From contig OZ024875.1 in assembly GCA_964017185.1 (NCBI GenBank), positions 65,095,043 to 65,159,042 of the forward strand: a DNA stretch of 64,000 bases, written 5' to 3'. This document shows, one piece after another, positions 41,326 to 56,010 of the stretch. The stretch is from Rugalucina vietnamica (lineage: Eukaryota > Mollusca > Bivalvia > Lucinida > Lucinidae). The number at the start of each line of letters is the position of its first letter. The stretch's first letter is position 1. The notes beneath the pieces were generated by a model. The model was not told the origin of the DNA. It saw only the letters and a list, made by a program, of their open reading frames with translations, and searched no databases. A program made the translations under genes and the position numbers.

Positions 41326-44300
41326 GTAAGTACAGGTTTACGTTTCTGTATAGCGAAATCCTGTATCTTATGAGGCTCCTGAAAATTACAGAAGCATCAG
41401 TGGTCTTTTGGTTAAGCCACTTCATAACCTTTCATTACGAAAACATGCCCATGAAATATACAGAAATTTTTTTCAGCAATAAAACTTTAAAATTTCTTTC
41501 TTTCTTCAGATACTGAGTCGACCAATTTCTGATCATCACCTTCAGTTGAAAAGTTTTCATATTTTTCTTATCATTGCTCAAAACATAGATTGTGGGTACT
41601 TGCTGATGCAGTTTTAACGAATACCCACAATCTGTTTTTTGAGCAAAAACAAGAAAAATAGGTATAACCCTGCAAACCTCAATTTTTATACCCCCGGCAC
41701 GGGTATATAGTTTTCGCTTTTCCGTTCGTCCGTTCGTATGTTCGTTCGTTCGTTAGTTCGTTTCTTCGTTCGTAATTCCGGAACGTTCGTAGAATTTATG
41801 TCAAAGTTTTGGTTAAAGTTTCTCTAGAGGTGTATATCTCATAAACCAATGGTCAGAAACTATTCATATTTGGAACATAGGTACCCTATAGGGTTTGCTT
41901 TATTTCCATGAGGTCGGACCCCAGGGTCCATGCCCGGGGGGTGGGGCTGGAGGTCAAAATCTAGGTCACCTTTAAAATCTGCTGTTTACAATGTTACTGT
42001 TTCTTTTCTAAGTCGATATCTTAACAAACAATCATAGGAATGTATTCTTATATAGTTCGTAGATGCCCTATAGGGTTTTCTTTCAATATCAGTGGTACCA
42101 TCCCCAGGGGTGGGGCTAAAGGTCAAAATCTAGGACACATTTATAATATGATAGAGACCATGATAAATTTTCTGTAAGTCTATTTTCTTGACATCAAATA
42201 AGTCTTGTCAGAAAGCATTCATGCTTAGACCATAGGTACCGTGTAAGGTTCAGACTCTAGGGTCCATGTGCGGGGGGTGGGGCTAGAGGTCAAAATCTAG
42301 AACATCTTTAAAAATTGTATTTTCTGTACTTTTTTTTAATGGCCATGTTTAGAAATCATTCATACTTGCACCATAGGTACTCTATAAGGTTTGCCTTGTT
42401 CCTAATGACATTACACTCTAGGTTCCATGCCCAGGGTGGGGCTAGAGGTCAAGATCTAGGACATCTCATATTATTTTTTTATTAATATTGTTAAAGAATG
42501 ACATTCTATTTTCCATCTAGGACCGAGGACCTGACCCTCAATGTCCACGATCAAGTCCTAGATTAAGTATACAAGTCAGCTCTGTATGCTGCTCTATATT
42601 AGTCTGTCATTCTACTACACTACACTCCCCCCCCCCCCCCCAACACACACACCTGCTTTTTGCAAATTTTAAAGATTTACTTGTTGAGGGTGCTCTTTTT
42701 AATTTGGGAATTGAGATTCAATGTGTCAGTGAACATGTCTGGGTCGGGCACGGAGGGCTTAGGGGTCGGGGTGGGGAGCTACCAGCCGGACGTATACGTG
42801 CCTCTCAAGGCACTTTTTCTAGTTCTATATAAAAGTGGGGTTCAAGGGGTATACATTCCACAGAAATGATTTCCTGATGACTGTGTAACCTTTCAAACCA
42901 GAGGTCATGGATTCAACTCAAGGCTTCTCCAGTCTTTTGCATGACACTGTTAATGTTAATGAGGTCCTGTTTCCATATGACATTAGCTGTTGAGAAGGTC
43001 ATAAAACACAAAATCAGCCAATCATCATATGAACTACTGGACTATGCAAGAATAATGAGCAATTTGTCAAAAACGGACATTCTTTAAATGATTTATTTTC
43101 GGCATCCTTTAAAATTGCTTGCTAAGATAGATTGGTTTACTATAATTAATGGAGAAGCGCAAGATCAGGCATTTGAAGTCCGAAGTCCTGGGATAATTAA
43201 GCTGCAGACACACAGCTAAACAATATTATAGTCATTTGTGCATAACACCTGGTCAGGAGTATTAAGGACTGAGAGTAATGCTCAGTCATTTGTAACCACT
43301 ACCCCATCACGTATAAGGAAGGTCTAGGATTACGACTAGCTTTCAGTTCCTTGCTATAAGCCCCACCCCCAGGGAACAAATTGGAGATCAAAATTTTGCT
43401 CTTTGCCCTGGTCTTTGCAATAGAAAATCTCCCTTGGATAAGGATCCTAATGTCAAAACCCTTTTATTTCCCTTGCACTGCGGACTGTTGAAAAGTAATT
43501 TGCCCCACTCTTAGCATGGCTATCCCTCACCCTTCCCTGTAGGTGGGGGGTGCAGTGGTTACAAATGACTGGTGCATGTGGCCGTAGAATTCAAGTTCTA
43601 ATTTCACAATTTGGGACTTGTGATTTAGCCAGACATTAGACATTTTGCATGTTTGTAATTTCTTTGAACTGACATCTGAGGGTAAAATTATGGCATAATC
43701 CATCAGGTTTGAGAATTACCTATCTATAATGGCCGATAAGAATTCTCATAAACCAATTAAAGAGAAATAAAGATGAAATCAGAACTACATTCTTCAATAA
43801 GCTGCACCGTAAGAAAACCAGCAAAATGCTTAGTCGAAAACAAAGGCGCAGATCAGCTGTGCAGTAACTGCACAGCTGATCAGCGCCTTTGTTTTCGCTA
43901 CATGGATGGTACAATTCCTCTTCTTTCTAAATCTAAAATAATCCAGCCTCTAGCCATCATCTGTGACTGCTCAGGCCGGTTTGTGGGGAACCTGTTGGGA
44001 AACCACATTGTTGCTTTTCTCACGTCGGGGCTCCGTAAGAAAACCAGCAAAATGCTTAGTCGAAAACAAAGGCGCAGATCAGCTGTGCAGTAACTGCACA
44101 GCTGATCAGCGCCTTTGTTTTCGCTACATGGATGGTACAATTCCTCTTCTTTCTAAATCTAAAATAATCCAGCCTCTAGCCATCATCTGTGACTGCTCAG
44201 GCCGGTTTGTGGGGAACCTGTTGGGAAACCACATTGTTGCTTTTCTCACGTCGGGGCTCCAATAAAGGCTGAGATAAGTACCTCTTGATTGTTCCAATAA

Positions 44301-47300
44301 AGTAAATAATTCTCAGGTAAACTGCTTGAGTTTATGATTATTTCAATTATTTCATACCTGAACCCTTGAACTGAGCCGCGTCATGAGAAAACCAACAATG
44401 TGGTTTCTGACCCAAAACAAACTAGCCTGTGCAGTCACAGAAGATGGCTAGAGGAAGAAGAGGAATTGTATTATCTGTGTAGCGAAAACAAATGTGCTGA
44501 TCAGCTTCGCAGTTACTGCGAAGCTGATCAGCACCTTTGTTTTCACATATTTAAAATGTTGGGTTTTCACATGACGCAGCTCAACTGATCTGAAGTAGGC
44601 ATTGTTTTAATGAAACTCATGTCACGTAATGATATAGTCTTGAGTTTGATTAGTGCAGTCAACACATTGGTCAAGGGGGAGCATGGTGGCATCAGACTCC
44701 AAATCGAGAGGTCCTGGGTTCAGTCCCCACTGGCAGCACCGTGTTGTTTATTTAAGCAAGACACATTAACTCCTCTGAGTACTTGCTATGCACCAGTCAT
44801 TTGTATCCCCGGCTCCCCCGGGGCCGGGGACATAGTGGGGCTAAAGTGCCTGGCTTTAACCTCTGATGTGTCCCGGCAGTGCCGGGGATTTGCCGGGGTT
44901 ATGATTTCCCACCAATACACTATCACATTAATTCAAATTAGATTTTAATGATATTTTTAACATTTAATTATCTTTATGGTACTTATTTAATTTCCAAATG
45001 CACCTAAACATTTACATGCATAAAATGAGGCCCTTCTCCCATGTTTCAGTTTCATCAGAACAACTCCCAGCTGGTGTTCTACGTTTTTGTCAGCCCCTGG
45101 GGAGCCGGGGCTTTTAGCAGGGGTTTTACCAAAACTCTTGCCTGGCAGTGCCGGGCTTTTAGCCGGGCTTTAAAAATTGAAAAGTTAAAAGCCCCGCTAT
45201 TCCCCGGCTCCCCCGCAATTGACTGGTGCATTAATATTTGTTGACTCATTTATTTAATCACAGTTTTGCCTCCATATGCTCTGTACTATGCCTACAGGAT
45301 AAAACCCAGGAAGCAGTGGCTCCATACAGACATGACTGTAAAATTGTTGACTAGGACGTTAAACCTCAATACAAACAAACAAACAAAACACATCGGTCTA
45401 TAACATTATAAGTTGATTTTTTGGGACATTGAAAAGAATGGGAATGATAACTCATGTCAAATAGCAAATAATTTGTTGAGGCATTAGTCTCCCTTGACAA
45501 TTAATGTCTAAGTCTCATAATTTGTTATCATATTACTGAACATAATATGGACAAGTATGACAGAAAGAACCCTGAAATAATAATACGTGTAATAGATAAA
45601 TAAATAAATAAATAAATGAACAAAACATGTAATGATAAACAGGAAGCTTAAAATGGTCGCAATTGTTACATCCTGATGTGGTAATCTTGTAATGAAATTA
45701 ACCTAAATTCTGGGACACAGAATCTTATTTCCATTGATTTCTCTGTTTATAATGCTGTTTTTCTGTTGTTTATGTTTTATTTCTCTTTTTTTTCTCACTT
45801 CCACCCCTCATAATAGTTTTTTTTTTCTTCAAAAGTTCATTTCTATTAAGAATATGCAATCTGTTGAAAATTGATTGAAATCGTTGGGAACAGTTGCAAG
45901 CTGTTACTATCTTTTCAAATCTGGCAAACTGATTTTATCGATAGTAATTTTTCATTGTTTCTGTCATATATGATACACTTTATTTCTTATTTTGAGGCTG
46001 GTACATGTATACATGTACTTTGTAAGACATAAATGTGGCTTTTTCATGTGAATATGCACTGTCATTATTTGGTTTTAATTAGATAATTTAGGAAATGGAA
46101 GGGACTTTTAAGGATTCAAGTTTAGATATTTTCCAAGAAAATGAGTTAAATTTAATTGAGGATATAATCATTAAGATTATTCATGAGGAACTCTGGGGTA
46201 AGTTATTATACGAAAACTTTCCAATGCAATATACGGAGATTTTTAAAGTTGTAAAAAATGAAAATTTTTAGTAGAAAAAATTTGATGTTTTTCTTATTTT
46301 TGCTCAAAACATAGATTGTGGGTACACGTTAAAACCGTCTCAGGGAGGCCCTGAGGCGGTTCTAACGAGTACCCACAATCTAGGTTTTGATGCAAAAATA
46401 AGAAAAATAGGTATACTCCTGCATACCCCAGTTTTTATGCCCCCAACTTCGAAGAAGTTGAGGGGGCATATAAAAAAGGCATATTGGTTTGGGTCTGTCC
46501 ATCCAGTGGTGTCCAGTGCAGTCAGTCTGTCTGTGATACGTGAGTAATGCTTAGCACTCGGTCAGGAACCATTAGAGCTAGGATCTTGAAATTTGGTATG
46601 TAGTTTGTATATGAAAATTAAGAGGACCTGTATTTTTTCTTTCAGGTAAATTCAAGGGGCTAGGGGCCCATTCTGTGAGAGTTATTTCCCTTTTTAATTC
46701 TTGATAAAGTGAATAGATTGTGGGTACCTTGTGTGCGCAACTCCTCCTACAGTTTTATTCTGATTCTCTTGAAACTTTACAGATGTTGTGACCATGCTTT
46801 AAAGATATGCATGTGGTTTGGATATAATCCTCAGATTAATTTTTGTCACTTTTTGTGCAATTTGAACTTAGCCATTTTTCGGGCATTTTGACAATGAAAG
46901 TGAATGGGCAGTGGGTACCTTGTGTGCGCAACTCCTGCTTCAGTTTTATGCCAATTCATTTAAAACTTTACATCTGTTGTGGGCATGGTCTGAAGATATG
47001 CATGTGATTTGGATATAATCCTTGGATTATTTTTTGTCATTTTTTTTCACAATTTGAACTTAGTCATTTTTTCGGGCATTTTAGTGAATGGATAAAGGAT
47101 ACCTTTAATACCGATACTTTTGAAACTTTGCAGACATTGTGACCATGCTTTGAAGATATGCATGTGGTTGGGATATACTCCTCAGATTAATTTTTGTCAC
47201 TTTTTTTTACAATTTGAACTTAGTCATTTTTTGGACATTTTTACATCTTGAAAGTGACTTACAGTTGGGGGCATAGTGTTTCATAAACACATTTTCTAGT

Positions 47301-50300
47301 GCTATATAAAAGTGGGGTATAAGGGGGTATATATTTCATGAACATGTTTTCCGGTCATGATGCGGATTTGCATGTAATAACACTTGAAATCAACTTCCTA
47401 ATAATCACGGTGATGAAAAGGTACCTAGAAGCCATGGCTGAAATAAACTGCAGTGAAAACATATGTGCTTGGAAATGAAATTGTGACATTGAATAGCCAG
47501 GATAATAAAATGGGTAAAATTTGAGCCGCCACGTGGGAAAACCAACAATCTGCATAGGCGAAAACAAAGACGCAGATCAGCTTCGCAGTAACTGCGAAGC
47601 TGATCAGCGCCTTTGTTTTCGCTACACGGATAGTACAATTCCTCTTCTACTAAAATCCGAAATTTCAAGCTTCTAGCTCTTTTCTTTGCTAGTACAGGCC
47701 GGTTTGTGTCGGACCTGTTCGGAAACCACATTGTTGGTTTTCCCACGAGGCGGCTCATTTCATTAAAAAGTCAACCTCTCTGGTTTGTATTTGTTATGCA
47801 CTAGTCATTTGTAACCATGACCCCCCAGGCCCGGGGAATAGCGGGGACTGACTTTTGGCTCAGCAAATTCCCGCTAAAAGCCCCACCCTGCGGGGACTGC
47901 TCGTTGGTAAAACCACTGCTGTTTTCCTTGGCAACCTGCTATCTTTTCATTCATGGCCTTTTTTGCATACATAAAGGAAACCCTGGTTTTTCCCCAGCAT
48001 TGCTGTGGCAAAAATTTGGTCAAAGCCCCGCTCATTTCCACAACTATCCCCTGCCCTCCCCCGGGCTTGGGTGGGAAGTGGTTACAAATGATTAGTGCAT
48101 TACTTAGAATGAATTGGGTAACAGTATGATGCACCTATCAGTATTTTCCCGGAGAGGAGTGGTGAATGGTGGGAATACAGGGGGTGGGGATTAGACATCA
48201 AAGTAGTTTCCGCCCTCGTAAATTAGACGCAGTACATAGACCCAGACCAGTGGTGGCGTATTAGATAACTTTTCAAGTCTTCAAGATTCCCCTTGGTTGT
48301 CCCGCTGCCCCCTCTCTCTTGTAGATAACACTGATAAGTGCATTACATTGTGGCATTTTGAGCGGCCACATGAGAAAACAAACAACATGCATAGACAAAA
48401 ATGAAGACACAGATCAGCTGCACAGTTGATCAGTGTCTTTGTTTTTGCTTCACAGATAGTATACAATTCCTCATCTACATAAACATAAATCCGAAATTTC
48501 AAGCCTTTAGTCTGCTTCTGGAAGTTTTCAGGCCAGTTTGTGTCAGACCTGGTCAAAAGGCCAGATTCTTGGTTTTCTCAAACGAAGGCTTACTTTGCTC
48601 AATGTATTAACTTCTACAGGTGAGAATCCAACATACCTGAGATACGGTGACAGTCCAGACCCAGATTCCGACCCTGAGACCACCGTTAACACCCACAACC
48701 AGCCGGACCAGACAGACAGCAGTACAGGAAACCAGTCCCACTGGGCCAGAGACCAGGCAGTGCCTTATAGTTTACACAGGACTAGGATAGGGTCTCCGTC
48801 AATAAATCGGCGATCATTCACTGACGAAGAGATCAAGAGATTTGCCCGTAAGTAAAGTCTGTGATGCAACCAAATTTCTTACAGCACAGATGCTGATCCA
48901 ACATCGCATGACACAAGACAAAATGGAATGTTGTGATTGGAATCCTGATCAACTCAGCAACAACCTACAGCCAAGCAATATTGATTTAGCATAAACCTAC
49001 AGCAAGGCAATATAGTTTTCACTGTATGTTGTTGCATAATCAAGCAGGCTTCCAATCATTGCATTACATAGTCACATGTGATGTTGCATCAGTCTACGCT
49101 GTAAGAATTTTGGAATTTGGGGACTTGCAGATATGGCTATTTTGTGATGCTGCTCCCCAATTACCTATAGGACTTATGGCTTATCAGTTACTAGTATCTA
49201 GTAAAAATACAACATGAAGTATAGGGAAAATCCCGCCCACTTTTGCACACTCTTGGCGTGAGTCTCTATGGTACAATGCTTAATTCACATTATTTTAGGC
49301 ATTCCAATTCTAGCAATGAGCCATGTTATAAGAAAACATGTTTGTTCTGTATCCAAACACAAAGGCGCAGATTACCTGACTTTTCTCAAATTGATTCTCT
49401 ACTATGTAGTACAATTCTTTTCTGCCAAAATTCTAACTTTTAGGTATCTGGCCATCTTCTGTTTTTGAAGAGCCCAGTTTTTGTTGCGCCTGGGACAATT
49501 TTTCTCATTACACTGCAGCTCCAAATTGAATTTTCTGGCCCGCTGATGTAATTGTGGCACAAATTTAATTGTTACCAGTCTCTGAAAATTCTATTGAATT
49601 ACAATAGAAAAATATGCATTTTCATTAGTGAATTAGAAAAATAAGAGCATGTGCAGTCTCTTGGGCATGCTAGGTATAAGCCACATCATGAGATCAGCTG
49701 TACATGTGCAGTAGTTGCTTTAGCTGATCGGCATCTTTGTTTTTGCTTCTTGGATAGTGCAGAATTCGAAGCTTATAATAAATAATCAAATATAACAAAC
49801 ACCTCTAAAATAAGCCATTTACTTGTCAGCGTGATGCAAGCTCGTTTACTGTACAGAAAAGTCGTTGCCTGTATGTAAAAGACCACAGATGTGATGTTTT
49901 AAATCTAGTAACATAGTACACCACAACCTCTTTCTATCATTGTTGTTGGGGTACAAGACAATTTCCACTTTAATAATAGCTATTCTGTCTGTATAATAAC
50001 TGAAGAAATAAAAATGTATAGATATGTAGCAAAATTGGACTAAAATGACCATTTTTGGCCCAGGAATGGTCCGTGTTTATCCAAAACATAGCTCTAATAA
50101 TGAACAAGTCAAAGAGGTTTGTAAATGACAGGAAACAAGGGTGACTGCAAATATTGCTTTCCGCTCATGCCAATCTCAAAATTTGATGAAACCTATTGAT
50201 TCCCTCCTGTGTTCTGTCTTAATGACTTGTTTCAATAATTTCTTGCAAATATGGTAAATGAACTGTGTCATGGGAAAAACGGCTTTTTTGCCTATGCAAA

Positions 50301-53300
50301 AGTAAAGACTCAGATCAGCTGTGCAGTAACTACACAGCTGATCAGCGCCTATGTTTTCGCTACCCGGATAGTAAAATCCTTCTTCTTATAATTTAAATTC
50401 TAAATTTCGGGTTCTAGCCGTCTTCTGTAATGATACAGGTCAGTTTGTGTTTGACCTGGTCGGCAACCCCAAAGACCGGTTGTTTTGCGTCACGGCTCAA
50501 ATATCAATAGTGTTTTAAAAGGATCTAATTACTTTGGAATTTACATTATTTCTGATGTGTTGCTAGAAGCTTGAAATTTTGGATTTAGAAAGTAGAAGAA
50601 TTGTACTATCTGTGTAGCGAAAACAAAGGTGCTGATCAGCTGTGCATACTCTGCACAGCTGATCTGTGCCTTTTTTTTCGCATGTGCAAAAGTCTGGTTT
50701 TCTCATCACACGGCTCATATTGATTTTAGATTCTTTTCCATTCTCAGACAAAACTCAGAATCACAAATGATGTCTGTACTTGTTGAAAATCGGAAGACGA
50801 TTTTTGTCAATTTACTATAAAAACCTATGTTGTGGGTACTCATTAGACTTGCCTCGCCAAGGCGATTGTCATGAGCACCCACAATGTAGGAATTTAAGCA
50901 AAACTAGGGGAATTTGCTGCAAAATTATCACCAAATATGGACATTTTTCATTCCACTCCACATATGATATAGCAGACAACCTTGGGGATAGAGATCATGT
51001 CCAATATGGGCAATATCTCGTGCTATTGAGGCTATGGTTTATGTGCTCTGTATTGGAATTGATGAGACAGTTTTATGTTTGTAAATTGGATTGGTACAGA
51101 TGTTATTCTGTGTTTAATGTGTGATATTGCATTAATGGATATAGAAATATTTAAACACATCATATATACCAGAGGTTTCATTCTCGGAGTCTGAAGTGTC
51201 TTCATTTTTGGGAGTGATGACTATATATAAGACCTGTTGGAAATTATTTTGAACAGAACGGTCAGAAGCAATGGCTTGGAATAAATATATAGTAAATACT
51301 GGCTTGGAATTAATAAATAGGAAATACCGGCTATATATAGGAATTAAATAAATAGGAAATACCGGCTATATATAGGAATTAAATAAATAGGAAATACCGG
51401 CTATATATAGGAATTAAATAAACTGGAAATACTGTTCAACATAATGAAACAAAGAAATACATGTAAAAGAGGTTAATCTGAGATTCACTTTTTAGTGGAG
51501 GCAAATACCCTTTGGGTAGACTAGTCCGCATTGTAATCTGTGACCCAAATGATTTTAAATATGCATTCACATCACCATTGTTCCAGTATTTTGCTTCATA
51601 CAATTGTATCAGCTGATTATTTTAGTATTCTCTTTCTTTGATTTGTCAGCTAACCTCTCATGGGAATTTCCTGAATTGGATTTCCTGTCCAGTTTGAGGC
51701 TGTATTTTCGGAAGCTGTGAATGGCCGATATTGGCTTTATTGTTTCCTTTATTGGGAAAATGGATTCTGTTATTACAAAAAAAATCCATTACAGCCAGTC
51801 TTGGGATTAACCTTTTCTGGATACCACTTGTCTTGTCAGAACTGTCTAGGGTTAAGCTTTGACATTATTTGAGCTGCGACAAGGGATCCAACATTGTGGT
51901 TTCCAACCAAGTCAGACTCAAACTGAGGTGTACAAGCACAGAAGATGGTGGGAGACTAGAAATTTTGGATTTAGAAAGTAGAGGAATTGTACTAACCCTG
52001 TAGCAAAAACAAAGGCGCTGATCAGCTTGATCTGCATCTTTGTTTTTGTATATGCAAAATGTTGGTTTTCTCATGACGTGGCTCATTTATTTTACTTAAA
52101 TTACACATAAAGTTCCGTAGAACTTCTGTCTGCATACTGAAGATGTAGATGTTGGCTTTACATTGGTTGAATGTGGTGGAGGAAACAGGAGAAACCTGTG
52201 AAAACTAGCAACCTGGGATGGGCAATCACTACCCAGTTCCATTCCTTTGTGGGAATTTGAATTAAACTGGGCCACAGAGAAGGCAAGCATGTTAACCACT
52301 ACACTATCCAGACCATTTGTGTTAACCACTGCACTATGCTATACAGCTGGTCTGTCTTGGTTTGAGCCTTCGGTCAGTCAGTGAGTGACTTGATGAAGGT
52401 TACCATATCCTTAAAACTCAAACTGAAAATCTTAACCTAAAAAGTATGTAATACACATCAAAATCAAATGGATCAAACTGACTTTTAGCCAGAAGCATGT
52501 CAAATTCTTACATCACATTTGATCATTATTTTGACATTTTGTGATCAAATATTAATTAATCTTAGGTCAAATTATTAATTACAGTGAACCTCAGAGAATT
52601 TTGTCAAATCTTCACATTTGAGCCACATCTTGAGAAAACAGGTTTTTTGCTTATGCAAAAACAAAGCCTGTGCAGTAACTGCACAGCTGATCGGTGCTTT
52701 GTTTTCTCTGCATGGATAGTACAGTCTATCTTATTCTTGATGCTGAAATTTCAAGCTTCTAGCCTTTTCTCAATGACTGTACAGGCAGGTCGTCAAAAAA
52801 CCCGAACAGCGTTTTCTCAAGTCTTGGCTCATTTATTGATGGTCATGAGATAACCTGTTTTTACCTGATTTGGAGATGCTGATCAGTCTCGCCATTCTTG
52901 CAGTTTGACCATTGTTTTCTCTGTTCTGCACCTCTCAAAAACATCCAAACTTGTCTTGTTTAGTTGTATTTGATGGTTATGTGTTACCTCTACGACAGAG
53001 CGAAATATGTAAAAAAAAGGTCGAACCTGGCAGTTTATAGATTTTCTTACGACTGATATGAGGTCCTTTTCTGGAGATGTTGCTTGCAAATGAAAAGTCA
53101 AAAGGAAATTATACAAAAAAATATTAAAATTTACTAAATGTGCATTTTTAATGCATTGTGCATGTTTGTAATGCTGTATAAATCATATAAAGTAACATTT
53201 GTTACATTAACAAAGTGAAATTTAAATCAAGTGTTTAGCTGTTTAATTATTCAAAAGATATTTCATTATGAATCTTAATTTGTTATAGCCTTATTTGGTT

Positions 53301-55978
53301 ATGCTTCAGTTGCAATTATTAAAGGATATTTAAAACTTTGAAAAACAGAATAATAAAGTTATTCTTTTATCATGCATACAGACTCATATTTTGCAAAATA
53401 ATTAACGACTAAATGTAGAAAGACTGAAAAAAATAAAAGGTGCTGAAACTGCCAGAAATGCATGAATTGTGAAAAATTTTGCTGGTTGTGTTTGGAAACA
53501 ATAAAAGATAGACTGAGAGAAGAAAAAAAAGATGTGTGAGATACACAGTATTCATGTTTCAAAACAAAAAGATATTGAAATCTGAACAATGGAAGCTGTT
53601 TTGCAACTTTTAAATGTTGTTAAACTAGATACAGAAATGACAAAAAGATAAAAGCACCTTAAAAGTTGAAGAAAAAGTACCTTAAAAGTTTCAGAGGATA
53701 AAATTACTGAATGCACGAATAATAAACAGAAACATGCTAAACTGGATACAGAAATGACAAAACCATAAAATTAAAAGTTGAAGAGGATAAAATTACAGAA
53801 TAGGGAATAATAAACAGAAACTGATGATGGTTTACTGAAAACTTTTGGATAGTGCATTTATAAAGATGTATGGAAGATTGAAAGAAAAAGTGAAACGGTC
53901 GAAGAGCCAGCCAAAACAGTCATCCAGTAAGTGTGTTATTAGTTGTGACAAATATATGAAATTACATGTGCGTTGTATGAAGTCCTAAGACATGTGCATT
54001 GTATGAAGTCCTAAGCCAGTCTTCCAGAATGCATATACACCTTAGTAGGGCTAGCCTTTGAGGCTGGTGAGCACTGGCTCTGTCATGTGAAGAATCATCA
54101 GGAAAACATGTCCATGCAATGAATACCCCCCTAAACCCCATTTTATATAGTAAAACTGGGGTATGCAGGGGTATACCTATTTTTCTTATTTTTGCTCCAA
54201 AACGTAGATTGTGGGTACTCGTTAGAACCGCCTCGCTGAGGCGGTTCTAACGTGTACCCACAATCTATGTTTTGAACAAAAATAAGAAAAATATCAATTT
54301 TTTTTCCATTGAAAATTTTCATTTTCACAACCAAATTTTTTTTCTGTATATATTGCATGGGCGTGTTTTCGTAATGGCTGCTCAGCTAGCATTATTACCC
54401 AAATAGCACAAGGGTCAGTGTGATTGAGTACAACCAGTGCAGATGAAATTAATATAAATTTCTAAGATGCAAATGATGGTTTCCCAGACAGGTATGTACT
54501 CCCTATTTTCACATATTGATTTCATCTGCATTTGTTGGTCTGTCTCATTAGCAGGCTCACTAGCTGAGCTTATAGTATGGTAGTCGAGCCGGCGTCCATG
54601 GGTGCCTCCGTGGGTGCGTCCGTGCGTTCACACTTATCTTGAATATCTCTAAGACAACAAGGCCAATCGCGATCAAATTTTATCTAAAGCATCATTGAGG
54701 AGTGGGAAAGGTTGCATTAGGTTTTGGGCCAGGTCGGATCAGAACTCTGGTTTCCATGGCAACAGATAGCTCCCATTGAGTTATAATGGGGAAAATGTGG
54801 CCACTCTAGCAGCTTCATTTTTGATTGGATCTTCCTCATTCTTGGGAATAACAAGGACAACCATAATATCTCGGATGAGTTCGAATTTCGGTTAGGTTCG
54901 ACCTCAGATTGCGGAGTTAGCTGCCCTTGAGCGTCTGGAAAAATCCCCATAGACTTATAATGGGAAAAATGTTGTGGCCACTCTAGTGCCATTATTTTTC
55001 AGTTGATCTTCATCTTGCAGGTAACAAGGACAGCTATAATATCTCAGATGGGTTCGAATTTCAGCTAGATCCGACCTCTGACTGTGGAGTTAGCTGCCCT
55101 TGAGTGTTTGAAAAATCATTATTTTGTGTTGTGGCCACTCTAGCGCCTTCAATTTTGATCGGATCTTCTTCATACTTGGAAGTAACAAGGATAGCCATAA
55201 CATCTCGGATGAGTTTGAATTTCAGCCAGTTGCAGCCCTTGACTGCAGAGTTATCTGCCCTTGACTGTGAAAAATCAATATTTAATGTTGTGGCCACTCT
55301 AGCGTCTTCATTTTTATTCGGATCTTCTTTGGCATTCTTGGCAGTAACAAGGCCATCCATAACATCTCATATGAGTTGGAATTTCGACCAGATCCGACCA
55401 CTGACTGCGGAGTTAGCTGCCCTTGAGTGTTTGAAAAATCAATATTTTGTGTTGTGGCCACTTTGTTTTTCTCTGGATCTTCTTCATTCTTGCAGGTAAC
55501 AAGGATAACTACAATATCTAGGATGAGTTCGAATTTCGGCCAGATCCGACCTCTGACTGCGGAGTTAGCTGCCCTTTAGTGTTTGAAAAATCAATTTTTT
55601 GTGTTGTGGCCACTCTAGCATCTTTGTTTTTCAGTGGATCTTCTTCATTCTTGCAGGTAACAAGGATAACTACAATATCTCGGATGAGTTCGAATTTAGG
55701 CCAGATCCGACCTCTGACTGGGGAGTTAGCTGCCCTTGAATGTTTGAAAAATCAATATTTTGTATTGTAGCCACTCTAGCGCCTTCAATTTTGATCGAAT
55801 CTTCTTCATTCTTGGAAGTTACAAGGATAACCATAACATCTTGGATGAGTTCGAATATGAGCCAGATTCGACCCTGGACTGCAGAGTTAGCTGCCCTTGA
55901 ATGTTTGAAAAATCAATTTTTAGTGTTGTTGCCACTCAAGCGTCTTCAATTTTGATGAGATCTTAAAAAAAACAACAA

Positions 55979-56010
<32 letters not shown>

